Both the position numbers and the translations under genes were made by a program. Positions 16,255 through 24,882 of a stretch of 50,630 nucleotides of DNA are shown one piece after another (position 1 is the stretch's first letter; every line of letters begins with the position of its first letter). This DNA is from Actinoplanes cyaneus (GTDB taxonomy: Bacteria > Actinomycetota > Actinomycetes > Mycobacteriales > Micromonosporaceae). Where the stretch lies: positions 1-50,630 of the forward strand of contig NZ_BOMH01000026.1 of the NCBI RefSeq assembly GCF_016862095.1, in the 5' to 3' direction. Below the pieces are notes generated by a model. The model did not search any database. It was not told where the DNA came from and saw only the letters and a program-made list of their open reading frames with translations.

Positions 16255-17484
16255 TCAGCTGGTGAAGTGGACCGGGTTGACCAGGTCGGCGTAGGCGAGC
16301 AGGGCGGCCATGGCCACCAGGACCAGAGCGGCGGCGGAAGTCAGCGGGATCGTCTTGGCCACGTCCACCGGGCGGGTCCAGCGGCGGCCCAGGAGGCGGC
16401 CGAGGCCGCGCTTCAGGCCTTCCAGCAGGGCGGCTCCGATGTGGCCGCCGTCCAGCGGAAGCAACGGGATGAGGTTGAAGACTCCGACAGCGATGTTGAA
16501 CGAGCCGAGCAACTCCAGCAGGAACAGCAGGCGGTCGGTGACCGGCAGGTCGGACGCGGCCACGTCACCGCCGAGGCGGGTGGCGCCGACGACGCCGATC
16601 GGGCCGTCGGCCTGGCGTGGGGCGTCGCTGAACGCGGCCTGCCAGATGCCGGCCATCCGGTCCGGCAGGCGCACGACGCTGAACGCGACCTCTTTGCCGG
16701 TGTGGGCGACGACGCCGGCGACCTCGGCCGGGTTCATGCGTTCGCGGGCGTAGGCCGGCTCGACGCCGAGGAATCCGGTCTGACCGTTCCGGCCCAGGGT
16801 CAGCGGCACAGTCGTGGTCACGCCGTCACGGACGACGGTGAGCGTGACGGGGCGGCCCGCGTCGGCGCGGATCATGGCGGTGAGGCCGGTCCACGAGCGG
16901 ACGGGCTCATTGCCGTACGCGATGATCCGGTCTCCTGGCCGCAGACCGGCCGTGACCGCCGGGCTGAGCTCGACCACCCGCTGGATGACCGGCTGGGCGG
17001 TGCTGACGCCGATGCCGGTGAGCGCGATCGACAGAAAAACGAAGCCGAGCAGGAGGTTCATGGCCGGGCCGCCACTCATGATGATCACGCGCTGCCACCA
17101 GGGGCGCTGGTAGAACAGGCGGCCGTGGTCGCGCGGGCCGACCTCTTCCCAGGCGGCCTCGCGGGCGCCGGCGATCATCGAGCGTGCGCCGTCGATCAGG
17201 GAGCGGATCGGGCCGGTCGACCAGCGGCGGACCCTGCCGGGCGGGGTGCCGGGCGCCGGCGGCAGCATGCCGACCATCCGGATGTAGCCGCCGAACGGCA
17301 GCCATTTGATGCCGAACTCGGTCTCGCCGCGCCGGGTGGACCAGGCGGTCGGTCCGATGCCGACCATCCACTGGGTCACCTTGACGTTGAACCGGCGCGC
17401 CGGCAGGTAGTGCCCGACCTCGTGCAGCGCGATCGAGAGCAGCAGGCCGAGGAGGAAGACCACGGCGCCCAGGAGCCACGTCAT
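16255..17484 (-). CDS. Site-2 protease, M50 family (RseP/Rip1-like)
   Basis: 409 residues from ATG 17484. It is an intramembrane zinc metalloprotease: the first membrane segment carries HEVGH (His21, Glu22, His25), and the last third carries FNLIPLLPLDGGHIG, whose Asp is the third zinc ligand. A PDZ domain (about residues 150-225; SPAVTAGLRPGDRIIAYGNEP) lies between. Four membrane segments are expected. Homologues cut anti-sigma factors or other single-pass membrane proteins after a first periplasmic cut; several actinobacterial regulons depend on them. The target is not encoded nearby in any obvious way. Confidence 0.94.
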   Translation of the reverse strand: MTWLLGAVVFLLGLLLSIALHEVGHYLPARRFNVKVTQWMVGIGPTAWSTRRGETEFGIKWLPFGGYIRMVGMLPPAPGTPPGRVRRWSTGPIRSLIDGARSMIAGAREAAWEEVGPRDHGRLFYQRPWWQRVIIMSGGPAMNLLLGFVFLSIALTGIGVSTAQPVIQRVVELSPAVTAGLRPGDRIIAYGNEPVRSWTGLTAMIRADAGRPVTLTVVRDGVTTTVPLTLGRNGQTGFLGVEPAYARERMNPAEVAGVVAHTGKEVAFSVVRLPDRMAGIWQAAFSDAPRQADGPIGVVGATRLGGDVAASDLPVTDRLLFLLELLGSFNIAVGVFNLIPLLPLDGGHIGAALLEGLKRGLGRLLGRRWTRPVDVAKTIPLTSAAALVLVAMAALLAYADLVNPVHFTS

Positions 17485-17533
17485 GCGGGCAGTTTAGGCG
17501 CATGGGGTGGCGGTTCCGGGGTAGTCGGCGCGC

Positions 17534-18082
17534 ATGAGCACCGAAAAGTTCGTCGATGCCACGACGGCGGGGCGGGGAATCGCGCTGCCGGGGATCATCC
17601 TCGGGGTGGGGCTCGGCGGGTTCGTCGACGGCATCCTGCTGCACCAGCTCCTCCAGTGGCACCACATGCTGACCAGCACCGACACCGACCGGGCGGGGAT
17701 CCGTTACTACTCGCCGGACACCGTCGACGGCTTGCGGATGAACACTCTCTGGGACGGGGTGTTCCACACGGTCACCTGGCTGGCCGTGCTGATCGGGCTG
17801 GGGCTGCTGTATTCCAGGGTGACCGCGGACCGCCAGCGGATGTGGGGCTCGCGTGTCCTGTGGGGGTGGATGCTGGTCGGCTGGGGTCTGTTCAACCTGG
17901 TCGAGGGACTTGTCGATCATCAGATCCTCGGGATCCATCACGTGCACGGCGGTCCGCAGCAGCTGTGGTGGGATCTGGGGTTCCTGGCGCTCGGCGCCGT
18001 TCTCGTGGGCTGCGGGTTGCTGCTCCAGCGGGACCCGCTGGGACAAGGAGAGCCGGCGCGCGACCCGGCCAGGCCGCGGTGA
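17534..18082 (+). CDS. DUF2243 membrane protein
   Basis: 182 residues from ATG 17534. Four membrane segments are visible. The conserved DUF2243 signatures are present: GGFVDGILLHQLLQWHHM near residue 28 and NLVEGLVDHQILGIHHV near 122, both rich in His and Asp as if they bind metal or heme. Function unknown. The stop codon overlaps the GTG start of the CtaG-like gene (GTGA), so the two are coupled. The pairing suggests a role in copper handling or oxidase assembly in the membrane; that is an inference. Confidence 0.9.
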   Translation: MSTEKFVDATTAGRGIALPGIILGVGLGGFVDGILLHQLLQWHHMLTSTDTDRAGIRYYSPDTVDGLRMNTLWDGVFHTVTWLAVLIGLGLLYSRVTADRQRMWGSRVLWGWMLVGWGLFNLVEGLVDHQILGIHHVHGGPQQLWWDLGFLALGAVLVGCGLLLQRDPLGQGEPARDPARPR

Positions 18083-18861
18083 TCCACGAGCACGCGGGCC
18101 TTCCGGACGGCGGGCTGATCCTGCTCGGGATCGTCGTGCTGGCGATCGGTTACGACGTCCTGGCGGCCCGGGTCGGCGGCTGGCCGTGGTGGCGCACCAT
18201 GCTCTTCCTCACCGGGTGCACGCTCCTGATGGCCGCGTTCCTGCCCGCCGGTGGCGGTTTCCGGGAGCACATGGCCCGGCATCTGGTCATCGGTATGCTG
18301 GCGCCGCTCGGTCTGGTGCTCGGCGCGCCGGTCACGCTGCTGTTGCGGGGCCTGCCGCGGGCCGCGGGCCGGAGGCTGGGCCAGCTGGTGAACGGATTGG
18401 GGCCGATCGCTCATCCGGTGGTCGCGCTGGTCCTGAACCTGGGCGGGCTGGCGCTGCTCTACTTCACCCCGTTCTACGGCTGGACGGCCGCGCATCCGGT
18501 GGCTCATCTCGCCGTGCAGGTGCACTTCCTGCTGGCCGGTTACCTGTTCACCTGGGTGGTCGCCGGCCCGGATCCAGCGCCGCGGCGGATCTCCGTCCCG
18601 GCGCGGCTGGTGGTGCTCGGCGTCGCCGTGGCGTTCCACGCGATCGTTTCCCAGCTGATGTACGCGGGGGCCGGCGTGGACCTGCCTGTGCCGGTGGCGG
18701 AGCGGCAGGCCGGGGCGACGCTGATGTACTACGGCGGTGACCTCGGCGAGTTGCTCGTGGCGGCTGCCCTGGTCAGTGGCTGGCGCCCGCGGCGAGCCGG
18801 CCGGACGCGTCGACCGCACCCTGCGGCTCACGGCGGCCAGGTCAGGACGAGTCCTACCTGA
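18079..18861 (+). CDS. Cytochrome c oxidase assembly protein, CtaG/Caa3_CtaG family
   Basis: 260 residues from GTG 18079. The frame stays open far upstream, but that part is antisense to the site-2 protease gene. Six to seven membrane segments, the HMARHLVIGMLAPLGLVLGAP motif (His pair in a membrane helix), HPVVALVLNLGGLALLYFTP, and HFLLAGYLFTWVVAGPDP match the Caa3_CtaG family, which is needed for loading copper or maturing oxidase subunits. It is coupled to the DUF2243 gene. The likely client is an aa3 oxidase such as the one whose subunit I is encoded at 2718-4490. The 3' end overlaps the convergent gene by 34 nt. Confidence 0.85.
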   Translation: MIHEHAGLPDGGLILLGIVVLAIGYDVLAARVGGWPWWRTMLFLTGCTLLMAAFLPAGGGFREHMARHLVIGMLAPLGLVLGAPVTLLLRGLPRAAGRRLGQLVNGLGPIAHPVVALVLNLGGLALLYFTPFYGWTAAHPVAHLAVQVHFLLAGYLFTWVVAGPDPAPRRISVPARLVVLGVAVAFHAIVSQLMYAGAGVDLPVPVAERQAGATLMYYGGDLGELLVAAALVSGWRPRRAGRTRRPHPAAHGGQVRTSPT

Positions 18862-19781
18862 CCTGCGGCGAGGGCGGCCAGCGTCAGCCATTCGCGGCGT
18901 ACCAGCGGGGTGCGGATCGCGGTGAGCGCCACCGCCGTGAAGAACAGGTTGATCACCAGGGTGGAGCGGCTCGCCCCGACGGCGACGAGCAGGGCGACCA
19001 CGGCGATCGGCAGCAGGTACGCGGGCAGCGCGCCGCGGCGGTGCCGGGCCACGGCAGCGGCGCTCGCGACGTACAGCAGGCAGTGGCTGAGCCCGGAGAT
19101 CGCCGCGACCGCCCCGCCGACCAGATCAAAATCGGACGCCGGCGGTTCGTGGGCAAGAGGCCCGGCGCCGAATCGCCACCGCACGTAGAGCCAGCCGAGG
19201 CAGACCGCGACGCTGGGGAACGCGAGCACGGCCAGGATCGCGGTGGTGGCGCGGGCCTGTCGCGCCCACGTTCCGGCGAGGAACGGCACGGCCGCGGCGA
19301 GCGCCGCCATGTAGACGAGCGTCGCCAGATCGCAGGCCGCCGCGCCGGCCAGGGTGATGCCGGCGACGAATCCGCCCAGCGTCTGGCCTTCGACGACGAA
19401 CCGGAGGTAGCCGTCGAGCGCGACGACGACGAGCGCCATCCCGATCATCGACGGCAGATCGGTGGTGCCGACGGCGCAGATCGCGAGCCCGGGGCCGGCG
19501 ACGATGAACGCCGCGACGACCCGGGGCACACCGTTGCGGTGCAGGCGCGCGGCGAGCACGTGACACCAGAGGCCGCTGGCGAGCACCACCAGCATCGAGA
19601 CGACGAGCGGGTCGGCCCTGTCCAGAAGCGGACTGACCACGCCGGTGCGGCGAGCCTGGAAGGTCAGCAGCAACGGCAGCGGGAGGATCAGGAGCGCCCG
19701 CGGCCAGCGCCACCTATCCCGGCTGACCCGCGGTGACGGGGTCGGGGAGGGCAGCGCGACCGGGGGCGACGCTGAGGCCAT
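18828..19781 (-). CDS. Multi-pass membrane protein of unknown function, glycosyltransferase partner
   Basis: 317 residues from ATG 19781, with GGGAG eight bases upstream. The start lies 68 nt inside the end of the glycosyltransferase gene, on the same strand, so the two are probably translationally coupled. About eight to nine membrane segments are visible and no catalytic motif was recognised. The short loops and the position behind a membrane GT2 enzyme suggest a lipid-linked sugar or polysaccharide-export role, or a mannosyltransferase-like fold without its motifs. Function is not assigned. Confidence 0.75.
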   Translation of the reverse strand: MASASPPVALPSPTPSPRVSRDRWRWPRALLILPLPLLLTFQARRTGVVSPLLDRADPLVVSMLVVLASGLWCHVLAARLHRNGVPRVVAAFIVAGPGLAICAVGTTDLPSMIGMALVVVALDGYLRFVVEGQTLGGFVAGITLAGAAACDLATLVYMAALAAAVPFLAGTWARQARATTAILAVLAFPSVAVCLGWLYVRWRFGAGPLAHEPPASDFDLVGGAVAAISGLSHCLLYVASAAAVARHRRGALPAYLLPIAVVALLVAVGASRSTLVINLFFTAVALTAIRTPLVRREWLTLAALAAGQVGLVLTWPP

Positions 19782-21669
19782 GGGTGGTCTTCTCCCAGTA
19801 GTGCGGCTTGGTGATCAGCTGCCAGAGCGCCTTGTAGGCGGCGATCGCGTGCAACAGCCAGTAGACCGGATTCAGCAGGGACCAGAGCATCAGTCCGTAT
19901 CGTCGCCGGCGGAACGCGCCCATCATCGCCAGGTACACCATCGCGGTGTTGCCGACCAGCAGGTTGAAGACGCCGAACGCCATCACCCAGGTCGGGAAGA
20001 ACTGCCCGATGGGCAATTCCGGGGCGATCAGCGAGATGGCGAAGATGACATAGAGGGGCGGGGTCAGAAGAAAAGAGGCAGGCGTTCCGCCGATCAGCAG
20101 GACGAACGAGAGACTCTGTCTGATCCCGGCGCCGCGCACGATCGTCCCGGGCCGGCGCAGGTGCACGAGCAGCGTCTGCATGTACCCCTTGATCCACCGT
20201 GACCGCTGCCGGATCCAGTTGCCGACCGCCCGGTTCGCCTCCTCGTAGGTGGTGCTGTTGATCACGCCGACCCGATAGCCCAGAACCGACGCGCGAATGC
20301 CCAGGTCAGCGTCTTCGGTGACGTTGAACGGGTCCCACCCGCCGAGCGTCCGCAGCGCCTGCACGCGGAAGTGGTTGGACGTGCCGCCGAGCGGGATCGG
20401 CAGGTTCAGATCGTCGAGCCCGGGCAGCATGTAGTCGAACCAGAACGAGTATTCGAGCGTGAACATCCGGGTCAGCGCATTGTCGTCGACATTCCAGTAG
20501 TTGAGGGCCGCCTGGATGCACACCGTTTCCGGCCCGGCGCGACGGAACGCGACGACCGCTTTCTTCAACTGGTCCGGCTCGGGGCGGTCCTCGGCGTCGT
20601 AGATCACCACGTATTCGCCGCGGGCGAAGAACAGCCCGACGTTGCACGCTTTCGGCTTCGTCTTCGGCAATCGATCGGGGACGATCACGAATCGTACTGT
20701 CGGAGGGGGTTTCGCGGCGCGCGCCGCGGCGATCGTCTCGGCGTCGTCCTCCTCCATCAGCAGCAGGATCTCCAGGCGATCGCGCGGATAGTCGAGGTCA
20801 CCGAGGTTGTGCAGCAGGTCGCCGATCACGTTCGCCTCGCGGTAGACCGGCACGAGCACGGTGTAGACGGGCAGGTCGTGATCGCCGAGCGCGGCCACCT
20901 CCTCCGCGGTGATCGCCTCCTCCTTGTCGTACTTCGCGCCACGCAGGCAGACCACGAACTTGAACATCACGCTGACCAGGAAGAACACACCGATGACCAT
21001 GGAGACGCCGGTCAGTGTGGCCCGCGGGAAGAGAATCAGGGAACCGGCAAGGGCACTGAGCAGTACGCCCAGCGACCAGGCCTGGCGCGGGTAGAGCACC
21101 TGGCGGGCGGACTGCGCGGCCGACCGGCGCCACAATCCCATCGTCGCATCGTCGACGAGTCTTTCCCGGTACGACCGGTGCACCGCCTGATCGATGTCCC
21201 AGTCGGTCGTGACCACCTGCGTGATCGTCCCGCCCACCGCGGCCCGGATCAGCTGGGCCCGTTCGTCCGAGGGCCGTTCCGCGGTCGCGACCAGCACCGC
21301 CCCGTCGGCCTCGCGCCGCACCGGAACCCAGCCGGCCCGCACCAGATCGGTCGGGTCGTGCGCGTCGAGCAGCTCCGGGTCGAGGTCCACGTGGGTGAGG
21401 TCGAGGAACGGCAGGCCCCACTGCTCGGCGAGCAGCTCGTAGAGGTCGAGCCGGCGGACCGCGCCGCTGGTGATCAGGATCGCGCCGAGCCGGGAGCCGG
21501 TCGCCTCCTGCTCGCGCAGTGCGTCGTCCATCTGCCGTGCGGTGACCAGGCCACGGGCGAGGAGCATGTCGCCGAGCGTCGCCGGACCCTTCACGAAGAC
21601 CCGATCGGCCGCCGGGAGCTGCGGCTTAGCGGAAACGCGCGCCAGGTCGGCGGCCACGGTCACGAGCAC
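19714..21669 (-). CDS. Membrane glycosyltransferase family 2 with N-terminal MshEN domain
   Basis: 651 residues from GTG 21669; other in-frame GTGs lie close by and no strong ribosome site decides. Residues about 28-165 match the MshEN/type II secretion ATPase N-terminal domain (LGDMLLARGLVT, LYELLAEQWGLPFLDL), a c-di-GMP-binding module in some proteins. Two membrane helices follow (about 200-240). The GT2 catalytic region (265-500) carries YDAEDRPEP (Asp residues for UDP-sugar and metal), TEDADLG (catalytic base) and QRSRWIKG. Four more membrane helices end the chain. It should polymerise or transfer sugars at the inner membrane, as BcsA/PgaC-type enzymes do. The product is unknown. Confidence 0.9.
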   Translation of the reverse strand: MLVTVAADLARVSAKPQLPAADRVFVKGPATLGDMLLARGLVTARQMDDALREQEATGSRLGAILITSGAVRRLDLYELLAEQWGLPFLDLTHVDLDPELLDAHDPTDLVRAGWVPVRREADGAVLVATAERPSDERAQLIRAAVGGTITQVVTTDWDIDQAVHRSYRERLVDDATMGLWRRSAAQSARQVLYPRQAWSLGVLLSALAGSLILFPRATLTGVSMVIGVFFLVSVMFKFVVCLRGAKYDKEEAITAEEVAALGDHDLPVYTVLVPVYREANVIGDLLHNLGDLDYPRDRLEILLLMEEDDAETIAAARAAKPPPTVRFVIVPDRLPKTKPKACNVGLFFARGEYVVIYDAEDRPEPDQLKKAVVAFRRAGPETVCIQAALNYWNVDDNALTRMFTLEYSFWFDYMLPGLDDLNLPIPLGGTSNHFRVQALRTLGGWDPFNVTEDADLGIRASVLGYRVGVINSTTYEEANRAVGNWIRQRSRWIKGYMQTLLVHLRRPGTIVRGAGIRQSLSFVLLIGGTPASFLLTPPLYVIFAISLIAPELPIGQFFPTWVMAFGVFNLLVGNTAMVYLAMMGAFRRRRYGLMLWSLLNPVYWLLHAIAAYKALWQLITKPHYWEKTTHGLSVAPGRAALPDPVTAGQPG

Positions 21670-21797
21670 CCGCCGCTGTGATGTTTCGCGTCTTGACGAT
21701 GGGCGGTTCTTGGCTAATGCTCATTAAGTCCGATTCCCCCGGTATGCCTGGTGCGCGCAGCTCATCCCCTCGCTGGCACCGCTAAGGAGTCCCCCAG

Positions 21798-22619
21798 ATG
21801 TCCTACGCCCTCGACGACGCCACCCTCAGCGAGCTCTGCGCCACGGCTCTGGCCGGCCACGCGTCGGAGAACCGTTTCGTCGCCCTCGCCCTCGCCCCGC
21901 ACGACCCGCTGGCCGACGTGGCACGCACCGTGGAGCGCATGGTGTTCGAGGAGTCGTTCGGGCTGGACGAGGCCGCGATGCTCGCGGAGTACACGCCGTA
22001 CGAGGAACAGAGTTACTTCTTCCTGATCCTGGACCGGGAGACGGGTCTGCCGGCCGGCGCCGCACGCGCGATCGAGGGTGGCGGCAAGACCCTCGACGAC
22101 GCGCCCGACCTGATCGGCGTCTCGCTCTCGGAGATCGTCGACATCCACGGCATGCACGACGGCGGCAAGATCTGGGACTATGCCACGCTCGCGGTGCTCC
22201 CCCGCTACCGCGCCGACCGCAACGGGCTGACCGTCAGCGGCATGCTCTACCGCTCGTTCATCAACGCCGGCCACCGCTGGGGCGTGCGGCACGTCGTCTG
22301 CATGCTCGACGCGGCCGCCTACCGGAACCTCGACATGCTCGGCGTCCGATTCGTGGCGATGGCCGGGTCCGAGCCCTTCGAATACCTCGGGTCGGCGGCG
22401 AACCGGGCGCTCTACATCCCGTTCGACGAGATCGCCCGCTCGATGGGCGACATGGCCGAGCAGCTCCTGCAGCCCGAGGTCCCGGACGCGAACGGCCGCC
22501 GCCGGCCCGGCGCGCGCCGCGTCACCCAGCGGCTGGCGTCGCAGATCTCCTCCGGTGACGACATGGACCCGCACATCGACATGCCCGGCTTCGAGCGGCG
22601 GCGGCAACCGCGCGCCTGA
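21798..22619 (+). CDS. GNAT/LuxI-fold protein, possible N-acyl synthase
   Basis: 273 residues from ATG 21798, with AAGGAG nine bases upstream. Not a firm family call. The central part (about residues 45-210) has the order of elements of the autoinducer-synthase or FeeM-type acyltransferase fold: SYFFLILDRETGLPAGAARA (strand, turn, strand), an acidic stretch, WDYATLAVLPRYR at about 126-138, where these enzymes carry E-x-x-x-L-A-V, then MLYRSFINAGHRWGVRHVV and a late YLGS turn with ALYIPF. The C-terminal 60 residues are Arg-rich and look disordered. It stands alone: glycosyltransferase divergent upstream, terminator downstream. Other options are a GNAT protein of different substrate or a non-enzymatic relative. 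Confidence 0.5.
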   Translation: MSYALDDATLSELCATALAGHASENRFVALALAPHDPLADVARTVERMVFEESFGLDEAAMLAEYTPYEEQSYFFLILDRETGLPAGAARAIEGGGKTLDDAPDLIGVSLSEIVDIHGMHDGGKIWDYATLAVLPRYRADRNGLTVSGMLYRSFINAGHRWGVRHVVCMLDAAAYRNLDMLGVRFVAMAGSEPFEYLGSAANRALYIPFDEIARSMGDMAEQLLQPEVPDANGRRRPGARRVTQRLASQISSGDDMDPHIDMPGFERRRQPRA

Positions 22620-22632
22620 CCCGTCACCCCGC

Positions 22633-22661
22633 GAACGGCGTCCCCGGCCGGGGCGCCGTTC
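22633..22661 (+). terminator. Intrinsic terminator-like hairpin after the GNAT-fold gene
   Basis: GAACGGCG (22633-22640) pairs with CGCCGTTC (22654-22661), with inner arms CCCCGG and CCGGGG, and one unpaired T at 22641. It begins 13 nt after the stop. The run of T is weak (TTCTCCTGG). Confidence 0.7.
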
Positions 22662-22755
22662 TCCTGGCTTCGTGCCACGCCGCCCGCGCAGTGCGACAGC
22701 GCGAGCCGCGGCGCTCGTAGAGTGCGCCGACAGTCGGCTCTACCGGGGAGGACAC

Positions 22756-22857
22756 GTGCGGGGACGCCGTGGGTTCGTCATCACTCTGCTCGCCTTGGTG
22801 ATCCTGGCCGTGGGCGCCGGGCTGGCGCTGGCACGTCTGCGAGTCGCCGCGACCTGA
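22756..22857 (+). CDS. Possible 33-residue single-pass membrane peptide
   Basis: GTG 22756 preceded by GGGGAGG at a proper distance. The product has a basic N-terminus (MRGRRG), one hydrophobic segment of about 22 residues (FVITLLALVILAVGAGLALA) and a basic tail. It resembles small membrane peptides, but it overlaps the 3' end of the convergent hypothetical gene by 77 nt, and that makes it uncertain. No homologue is recognised. Confidence 0.35.
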   Translation: MRGRRGFVITLLALVILAVGAGLALARLRVAAT

Positions 22858-23380
22858 CCCGGCCGCCGTACAGGTGGGTCCGGTCGTCGAGGTCGTGGGC
22901 CGGGTCCGGCCGCGTGAGCGCTTCCGCCCCGAGACCGATACGGATCAGCCATTCCTCGTAGTACCAGCTCGGGTCGCACAGGCATCCGACGAAGCGGAAG
23001 TTGGCGCGGTACCGGCCGGCCTCGCCCGGCTGGAGGGTGAACAGGCGGGCGCGCCCGGCCGGGCGGGGGAACGCGGCCCTGCCCGGCAGCCGGTCGACGA
23101 TCAGCGCCGGCCCGGCCGGGGTCAGCCACAGATTGAGGTCGCGGGCCCGCTTGAGGTCGCCGTGCAGAACGGTCTCCTCGCGCCGGTAGCCGGTCGCCTC
23201 GTCGGCCAGGACGTCGTGGATCACCACCTCGCCGGGCGGCAGCGACGGAGGCAGAGCCACCGGGGTGTTCAGGCCGCGGCGGGCGTTCGCGTGCGGCGCG
23301 CCCCGGGCCGCCGCGGGCCACCGGACGCGTACCCGCTGAATCGTGATCACGCCCCACCATGCCCGGCCCGGGCCGGACAT
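22781..23380 (-). CDS. Hypothetical protein
   Basis: 199 residues from ATG 23380. No family recognised. The middle (about residues 45-165) looks like a folded beta-rich domain: VVIHDVLADEATGYRREE, LNLWLTPAGPALIVDRLPG, LFTLQPGEAGRYRANFRF, then CLCDPSWYYEEWLIRIGLG with two Cys and several aromatic residues. The last 25 residues are Arg/Pro-rich and unlikely to be structured. There is no signal peptide. It lies between a GNAT-fold gene and an exported hydrolase gene and shares a strand with the latter. Confidence 0.6.
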   Translation of the reverse strand: MSGPGRAWWGVITIQRVRVRWPAAARGAPHANARRGLNTPVALPPSLPPGEVVIHDVLADEATGYRREETVLHGDLKRARDLNLWLTPAGPALIVDRLPGRAAFPRPAGRARLFTLQPGEAGRYRANFRFVGCLCDPSWYYEEWLIRIGLGAEALTRPDPAHDLDDRTHLYGGRVRSRRLADVPAPARRPRPGSPRRAE

Positions 23381-23451
23381 GTCATCCAGTTAACCGGCCG
23401 GGCACACGCCGATGGGCGCCGCGTCATGCGGCGCCCATCGGGAGGGTGTTG

Positions 23452-24810
23452 TCAGGCGATGGTGGTCCAGCCGCTGCCGATCAGGCTGCCGCTGCTGTAC
23501 GGGTGAGCGTTGTCGCCGCCGTGGGCGTAGAGCCAGAGGCTCCCGTCGGGGCGGGTGGCGAGCAGGTCGGCGTGGTCATCACCGTTGACGTCGGCGGCGT
23601 GGACCCGGTCGAACTGCTGCCAGCCGGAGCCGACGAGGGCGCCGGTGCTGTAGGGAGCGTTGTTGTCGCCGCCGTGGGTGTAGAGCACCAGGGTCCCGTC
23701 CGAGCCCACGGCCAGGATGTCGGCCTTGCCGTCGCCGGTGACGTCGTCGGCGGTGACCTGGGTGAAGCCGGCCCAGCTGCTGCCGACCGTCCGGCCGCTG
23801 CTGAAGGGGGCGCTGTTGTCGCCGCCGTGGGCGTAGAGCACCAGTGATCCGTCGGAGCCCACGGCGAGGATGTCGGCTTTGCCGTCACCGGTCACGTCGG
23901 CGACCGACACGCTGCGGAAGCCGGCCCAGCCACTGCCGACGAGCTGCCCGCTGCTGTACGGGGCGTTGTTGTCCCCACCGTGAGCGTAGAGCCAGAGCCT
24001 CCCGTCGCTGCCGACGGCGACGATGTCCCCCTTGTGATCACCGGTGACGTCCGCGACGCGGATCGTCGTGAACGACTGCCAGCCGGAGCCGACCACCTGA
24101 TTCGGGCCGTAGGGGGTGGCTGCTCCGGCGCCGTTGTTCGGGTACAGGGCGAGGGTGCCGTCCGCTCGGCGGCCGATCACGTCGGCGTACCCGTCGCCGG
24201 TCACGTCCCCGGCCGCCATGCCGCCGCCGGTCGCGGAGGACAGGGCACCGGCGATGACGGCGCCGTCGGCGGCCTGCGGTTCGTACCGGCTGGGATAGGC
24301 CGACACCTGGACGGCCTGCGCCACCTCGCCGACCGGACGGGTCCGCCAGGAGCCGTCCGAGAACAGGCTGAGCATCTTGTTGAGGAACGCGTTCGTCGCC
24401 CAGGCCGGGTCGAGCCGCTGTTGCCGGCTGCCCCAGGAGGCGCGCTGCTGGAACAGGCCGAGGCTGTCGTGGTCGACCTCCTCGGAGATGTTCTCGATGG
24501 ACGTCTCGACGATGACCGTGGCCATCGCGATCGTGGCGGCGCGGGCCTCGAGCCCCCGGGCCCGGACGGCGGCGGCGACAGCCCGGGCGCAGGACACCCG
24601 GTAACCGGACATCTGGTTGCGCATCTTGCCCTGCAGGCGCGGGTTGAGGGACACGGCGAGAGCGTTGTCGGCGGCGGTCACCCCGGCCGGGCTGCAGGCG
24701 ACGGTGGCGTACGCGTGAGCCGGTGCGGTCGTGGCGAGCAGGAAGCTGGTGCTGAGGAGGGCGGTGGCGAGTCCCGTGATCGCGGCGCGCCGGCCGAAGG
24801 TCCTGGTCAT
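23452..24810 (-). CDS. Secreted lysozyme-like protein with FG-GAP/VCBS propeller
   Basis: 452 residues. A signal peptide (Arg-rich start, hydrophobic core, cleavage near APAHA-YA, residue 33) is followed by a domain of about 150 residues like actinobacterial lysozyme/transglycosylase modules: ATVIVETSIEN with candidate catalytic Glu102, then HDSLGLFQQRASWGS and DPAWATNAFLNKM. Residues 198-452 are five FG-GAP repeats of about 51 residues (DVTGDGYADVIG, DVTGDHKGDIVAV and so on), each with a calcium-binding D-x-T/N-G-D-x-x-x-D loop; they should fold as a beta-propeller. The repeats are nearly identical to those of the next gene on the same strand, while the N-terminal domains differ. It probably cuts or binds the cell wall outside the cell. 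Confidence 0.85.
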   Translation of the reverse strand: MTRTFGRRAAITGLATALLSTSFLLATTAPAHAYATVACSPAGVTAADNALAVSLNPRLQGKMRNQMSGYRVSCARAVAAAVRARGLEARAATIAMATVIVETSIENISEEVDHDSLGLFQQRASWGSRQQRLDPAWATNAFLNKMLSLFSDGSWRTRPVGEVAQAVQVSAYPSRYEPQAADGAVIAGALSSATGGGMAAGDVTGDGYADVIGRRADGTLALYPNNGAGAATPYGPNQVVGSGWQSFTTIRVADVTGDHKGDIVAVGSDGRLWLYAHGGDNNAPYSSGQLVGSGWAGFRSVSVADVTGDGKADILAVGSDGSLVLYAHGGDNSAPFSSGRTVGSSWAGFTQVTADDVTGDGKADILAVGSDGTLVLYTHGGDNNAPYSTGALVGSGWQQFDRVHAADVNGDDHADLLATRPDGSLWLYAHGGDNAHPYSSGSLIGSGWTTIA

Positions 24811-24840
24811 CTCAGTTCTCCGTTCGTGCGAAGCAGAAAG

Positions 24841-24882
24841 GCGAAGCAGGTCAGGCGAAGCGGGTCAGGTGGAGCAGGTCAG
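24841..24882. repeat. 14-nt tandem repeats spanning the stop codon of the NlpC/P60-like gene
   Basis: Three units, 24841-24854, 24855-24868 and 24869-24882 (GCGAAGCAGGTCAG and close variants). Each carries TCA, which is TGA on the minus strand, at 24851, 24865 and 24879. The last one is the actual stop codon. Because 14 is not a multiple of three, the three stops fall in three different reading frames. Confidence 0.9.

Noticed and set aside
15718..18078. A long plus-strand open frame that continues into the CtaG-like gene
   Set aside because: The part before 18079 is antisense to the site-2 protease and overlaps the DUF2243 gene; only the last 260 residues look like a membrane protein, so the gene starts at GTG 18079.
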